From positions 1 through 7,497 of the forward strand of contig CAJOGH010000065.1 in the NCBI GenBank assembly GCA_905233865.1: DNA of 7,497 nt, in the 5' to 3' direction. This document shows positions 5,936 through 7,497 of this stretch, piece by piece. The notes under the pieces are model-generated. The model did no database searches. It was not told the origin of the DNA and was given only the letters and a program-made list of their open reading frames with translations. Position 1 is the first letter of the stretch; each line of letters opens with the position of its first letter. Source of the DNA: an uncultured Atopobiaceae bacterium (GTDB taxonomy: Bacteria; Actinomycetota; Coriobacteriia; Coriobacteriales; Atopobiaceae). The position numbers and the translations under genes were made by a program.

Positions 5936-6778
5936 TTGGAACGCTACGACATTGGCCTGTACGAGAAGGCAATGCCCGCCACACTCACGTGGGAGGAGAA
6001 GCTCGCGTGCGCCAAGGAGTGCGGCTACGACTTCGTCGAGATCAGTATTGATGAGACCGACGAGCGCCTTGCACGCCTGGACTGGACCGAGCAGGAGCGC
6101 ATGGACCTCGTAAGGACGATGCGCGAGCAGGGCGTGCCCATCCGCAGCATGTGCCTGTCCGGCCACCGCAAGTACCCCTTTGGCGCGACCGACGCCTCTG
6201 TTCGCGCGCGCTCCATGGAGATCATGGAGAAGGCCATCCAACTAGCAGACGACCTGGGTGTCCGCATCATCCAGCTCGCTGGCTACGACGTCTACTACGA
6301 AGAGGGCACCGACGAGACCAGGCGCATGTTCGCCGAGGGTCTCGCCAAGGCCGTCGACCTCGCCGCCACCCGTGGCATCGTCATGGGCTTTGAGACCATG
6401 GAGACCGAGTTCATGAACACGGTGAGTAAGTCCATGGTCTACGTCAACCAGATCAACAGCCCCTATCTTGGTGTGTACCCCGACGCGGGCAACCTCACCA
6501 ACGCCGCCGTGACCTACGGCACCTCGGTCCTGGACGACATGGACACCGGCGCCGGCCACATCGTGGCCCTCCACCTCAAGGAGACCGTCCCCGGCGTCTT
6601 CCGTGAGGTCCCCTTCTGCACCGGCCACGTCGACTTCCCCGGCATCATCGCCCACGCTTGGAAGATGGGCATCCGTCGCTACGTCACCGAGATGTGGTAC
6701 GTGGGCAACGAGTCCTGGAAGGACGACATCAAGTTTGCCAACAGCCACATGCGTGAGCTGCTTGACCAGCAGGCTTAG
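5936..6778 (+). CDS. ulaE: L-ribulose-5-phosphate (L-xylulose-5-phosphate) 3-epimerase, TTG start
   Basis: This is a cytoplasmic TIM-barrel epimerase that interconverts L-xylulose-5-phosphate and L-ribulose-5-phosphate in ascorbate breakdown. With the TTG start it has 280 residues (E. coli UlaE/SgaU is 284) and begins MERYDIGLYEKAMPA, which aligns with MLSKQIPLGIYEKALPA. Family blocks include DFVEISIDETDERLARLDW (32-50), MCLSGHRKYPFG (72-83), QLAGYDVYY (113-121), YPDAGN (181-186), HIVALHLKE (208-216) and TEMW (251-254). Expected metal and catalytic residues are Glu153, Asp183, His213 and Glu252, matching Glu155, Asp185, His211 and Glu251 of E. coli UlaE (recalled). An ATG 24 bases upstream is in frame but would place the ribosome site inside the gene. 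It is transcribed divergently from ulaG and leads an operon with the gene 39 bases downstream. Confidence 0.95.
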   Translation: MERYDIGLYEKAMPATLTWEEKLACAKECGYDFVEISIDETDERLARLDWTEQERMDLVRTMREQGVPIRSMCLSGHRKYPFGATDASVRARSMEIMEKAIQLADDLGVRIIQLAGYDVYYEEGTDETRRMFAEGLAKAVDLAATRGIVMGFETMETEFMNTVSKSMVYVNQINSPYLGVYPDAGNLTNAAVTYGTSVLDDMDTGAGHIVALHLKETVPGVFREVPFCTGHVDFPGIIAHAWKMGIRRYVTEMWYVGNESWKDDIKFANSHMRELLDQQA

Positions 6779-6817
6779 GCTCTTATCGGCATCCATATAT
6801 AGAGAAGGAAGAAGAAC

Positions 6818-7497
6818 ATGCAGATCAACAAGAAGGTCATCGACAACCTGGAGAAGTGCTACGCGATGAGCGAGCTGACCGTCGACGGCAAGCACTGCTT
6901 CCTGGTCGCGGCCGAGAAGTACGACCCCTGCTACCTCTACGACGAGGACGGCAACCGCCTGGAGACCGTCTGGGAGGAGCCCGGCGGCGTCATGACGATG
7001 ACCCCGGTCCCCGGCACCGAGGGTCAGTTCCTGGCCACGCACAAGTTCTATTCGCCCAACGACTCCGCCGACGCCAAGATCGTGCTGGTCACCAAGACCC
7101 TCCTGGGCTGGGACGTGCGCACGCTGGCCGTGGCTCCCTTTGTGCACCGCTTTGGCATCCTTTCGCGCGGCGGCGTGAACTACCTGATCGTGTGCTGCCT
7201 CAAGACCGGCCACGAGTACCGTGACGACTGGCGCTTTGCCGGTGCCTGCTTTGGCGCCGAGCTGCCCTCCGACCTGTCCGCCTACAACGACGAGAACCCG
7301 CTCAAGCTGGAGCTCATCGCGGACGGCATGCTCAAGAACCATGGCTACTCCAAGATCTCCCGGGGTGGCCACGACGCAGCTGTGGTCGCCTGCGAGCAGG
7401 GCACCTACATCTTTGAGCCCCCTGCGGTCCGCGGCGCCGACTGGGACGTCACGCAGGTCCTGGACATCCCCTCCAGCGACTCCGTCCTCATGGACTT
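6818..7497 (+). CDS. Uncharacterised beta-propeller-like protein, N-terminal 226 residues (3' end outside window)
   Basis: The frame opens at ATG with AGAAGGAAG just before it and stays open to the window end, so the protein is longer than 226 residues. I do not recognise a named family. It has no signal peptide or membrane segment, so it is probably cytoplasmic. An internal repeat is visible: H-x5-SRGG followed by a hydrophobic strand at 110-127 (LSRGGVNYLIVCC) and again at 175-192 (ISRGGHDAAVVAC). Weaker relatives occur at 21-32 (TVDGKHCFLVAA) and near 69-76 (GQFLATHK). Spacings of about 45 to 65 residues and runs of short strands ending in Tyr/Phe pairs (CYLY, TYIF) suggest propeller blades of the FG-GAP/WD-like general kind. 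Unusually many Cys (nine in 226) are present. Codon use is like its neighbours. It follows ulaE by 39 bases and is probably co-transcribed and co-regulated with ascorbate use; a role as sensor, enzyme or scaffold cannot be told apart here. Confidence 0.8.
   Translation, partial: MQINKKVIDNLEKCYAMSELTVDGKHCFLVAAEKYDPCYLYDEDGNRLETVWEEPGGVMTMTPVPGTEGQFLATHKFYSPNDSADAKIVLVTKTLLGWDVRTLAVAPFVHRFGILSRGGVNYLIVCCLKTGHEYRDDWRFAGACFGAELPSDLSAYNDENPLKLELIADGMLKNHGYSKISRGGHDAAVVACEQGTYIFEPPAVRGADWDVTQVLDIPSSDSVLMD

Noticed and set aside
6242..7372. Long open frame on the minus strand (376 codons) across ulaE and the propeller-like gene
   Set aside because: It is the complementary reading of two well-supported plus-strand genes in GC-rich DNA, is dominated by Val/Ala/Gly/Asp/His, has no recognisable domain, and crosses an intergenic gap that carries the ribosome site of the real downstream gene.
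1..7497. CRISPR array, transposase, phage or tRNA/rRNA gene
   Set aside because: No regularly spaced repeats, insertion-sequence ends, transposase motifs, cloverleaf or rRNA-like sequence was seen; the window is nearly all metabolic coding DNA.

Overview
The window is high-GC, densely coded bacterial DNA. It holds the tail of a sugar hydrolase gene and most of an L-ascorbate (vitamin C) utilisation locus of the ula/sga type. Protein style, the codon bias toward G/C third positions and the gene mix suggest a gut or oral anaerobic actinobacterium of the Coriobacteriia (Olsenella, Collinsella or Atopobium relatives). This placement is an impression from sequence character, not a measured assignment.

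Layout. The first 1078 bases (+) are the C-terminal two thirds of a GH13 alpha-glucosidase / oligo-1,6-glucosidase; its N-terminus lies outside the window. It converges, with only 5 bases between, on a DeoR-family repressor gene (-) that is probably the local UlaR. A promoter and a dense array of GAAC / TTCG motifs lie upstream of the repressor, followed by a strong 12-bp GC-rich hairpin that ends the adjacent operon. That operon (-) reads, in transcription order, ulaG (L-ascorbate-6-phosphate lactonase), IIA (ulaC), IIC (ulaA) and IIB (ulaB). Across a 304-base divergent intergenic region, the + strand carries ulaE (3-epimerase, best read with a TTG start) and then an uncharacterised beta-propeller-like protein that runs off the window's end.

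How it works together. By analogy with the E. coli pathway, UlaABC imports L-ascorbate and phosphorylates it to L-ascorbate-6-phosphate. UlaG opens the lactone to 3-keto-L-gulonate-6-phosphate. A decarboxylase (UlaD, not in this window) would make L-xylulose-5-phosphate, which UlaE epimerises to L-ribulose-5-phosphate. UlaF (not in this window) would convert that to D-xylulose-5-phosphate. The divergent ulaG/ulaE region has a 32-bp direct repeat in two copies (27/32 identical, 64 bp apart) plus two shorter related sites. One 14-bp core recurs at 12/14 upstream of the repressor gene, so one repressor probably controls all three promoters.

The least explained item is the propeller-like protein downstream of ulaE. 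The most testable new item is the shared operator set.
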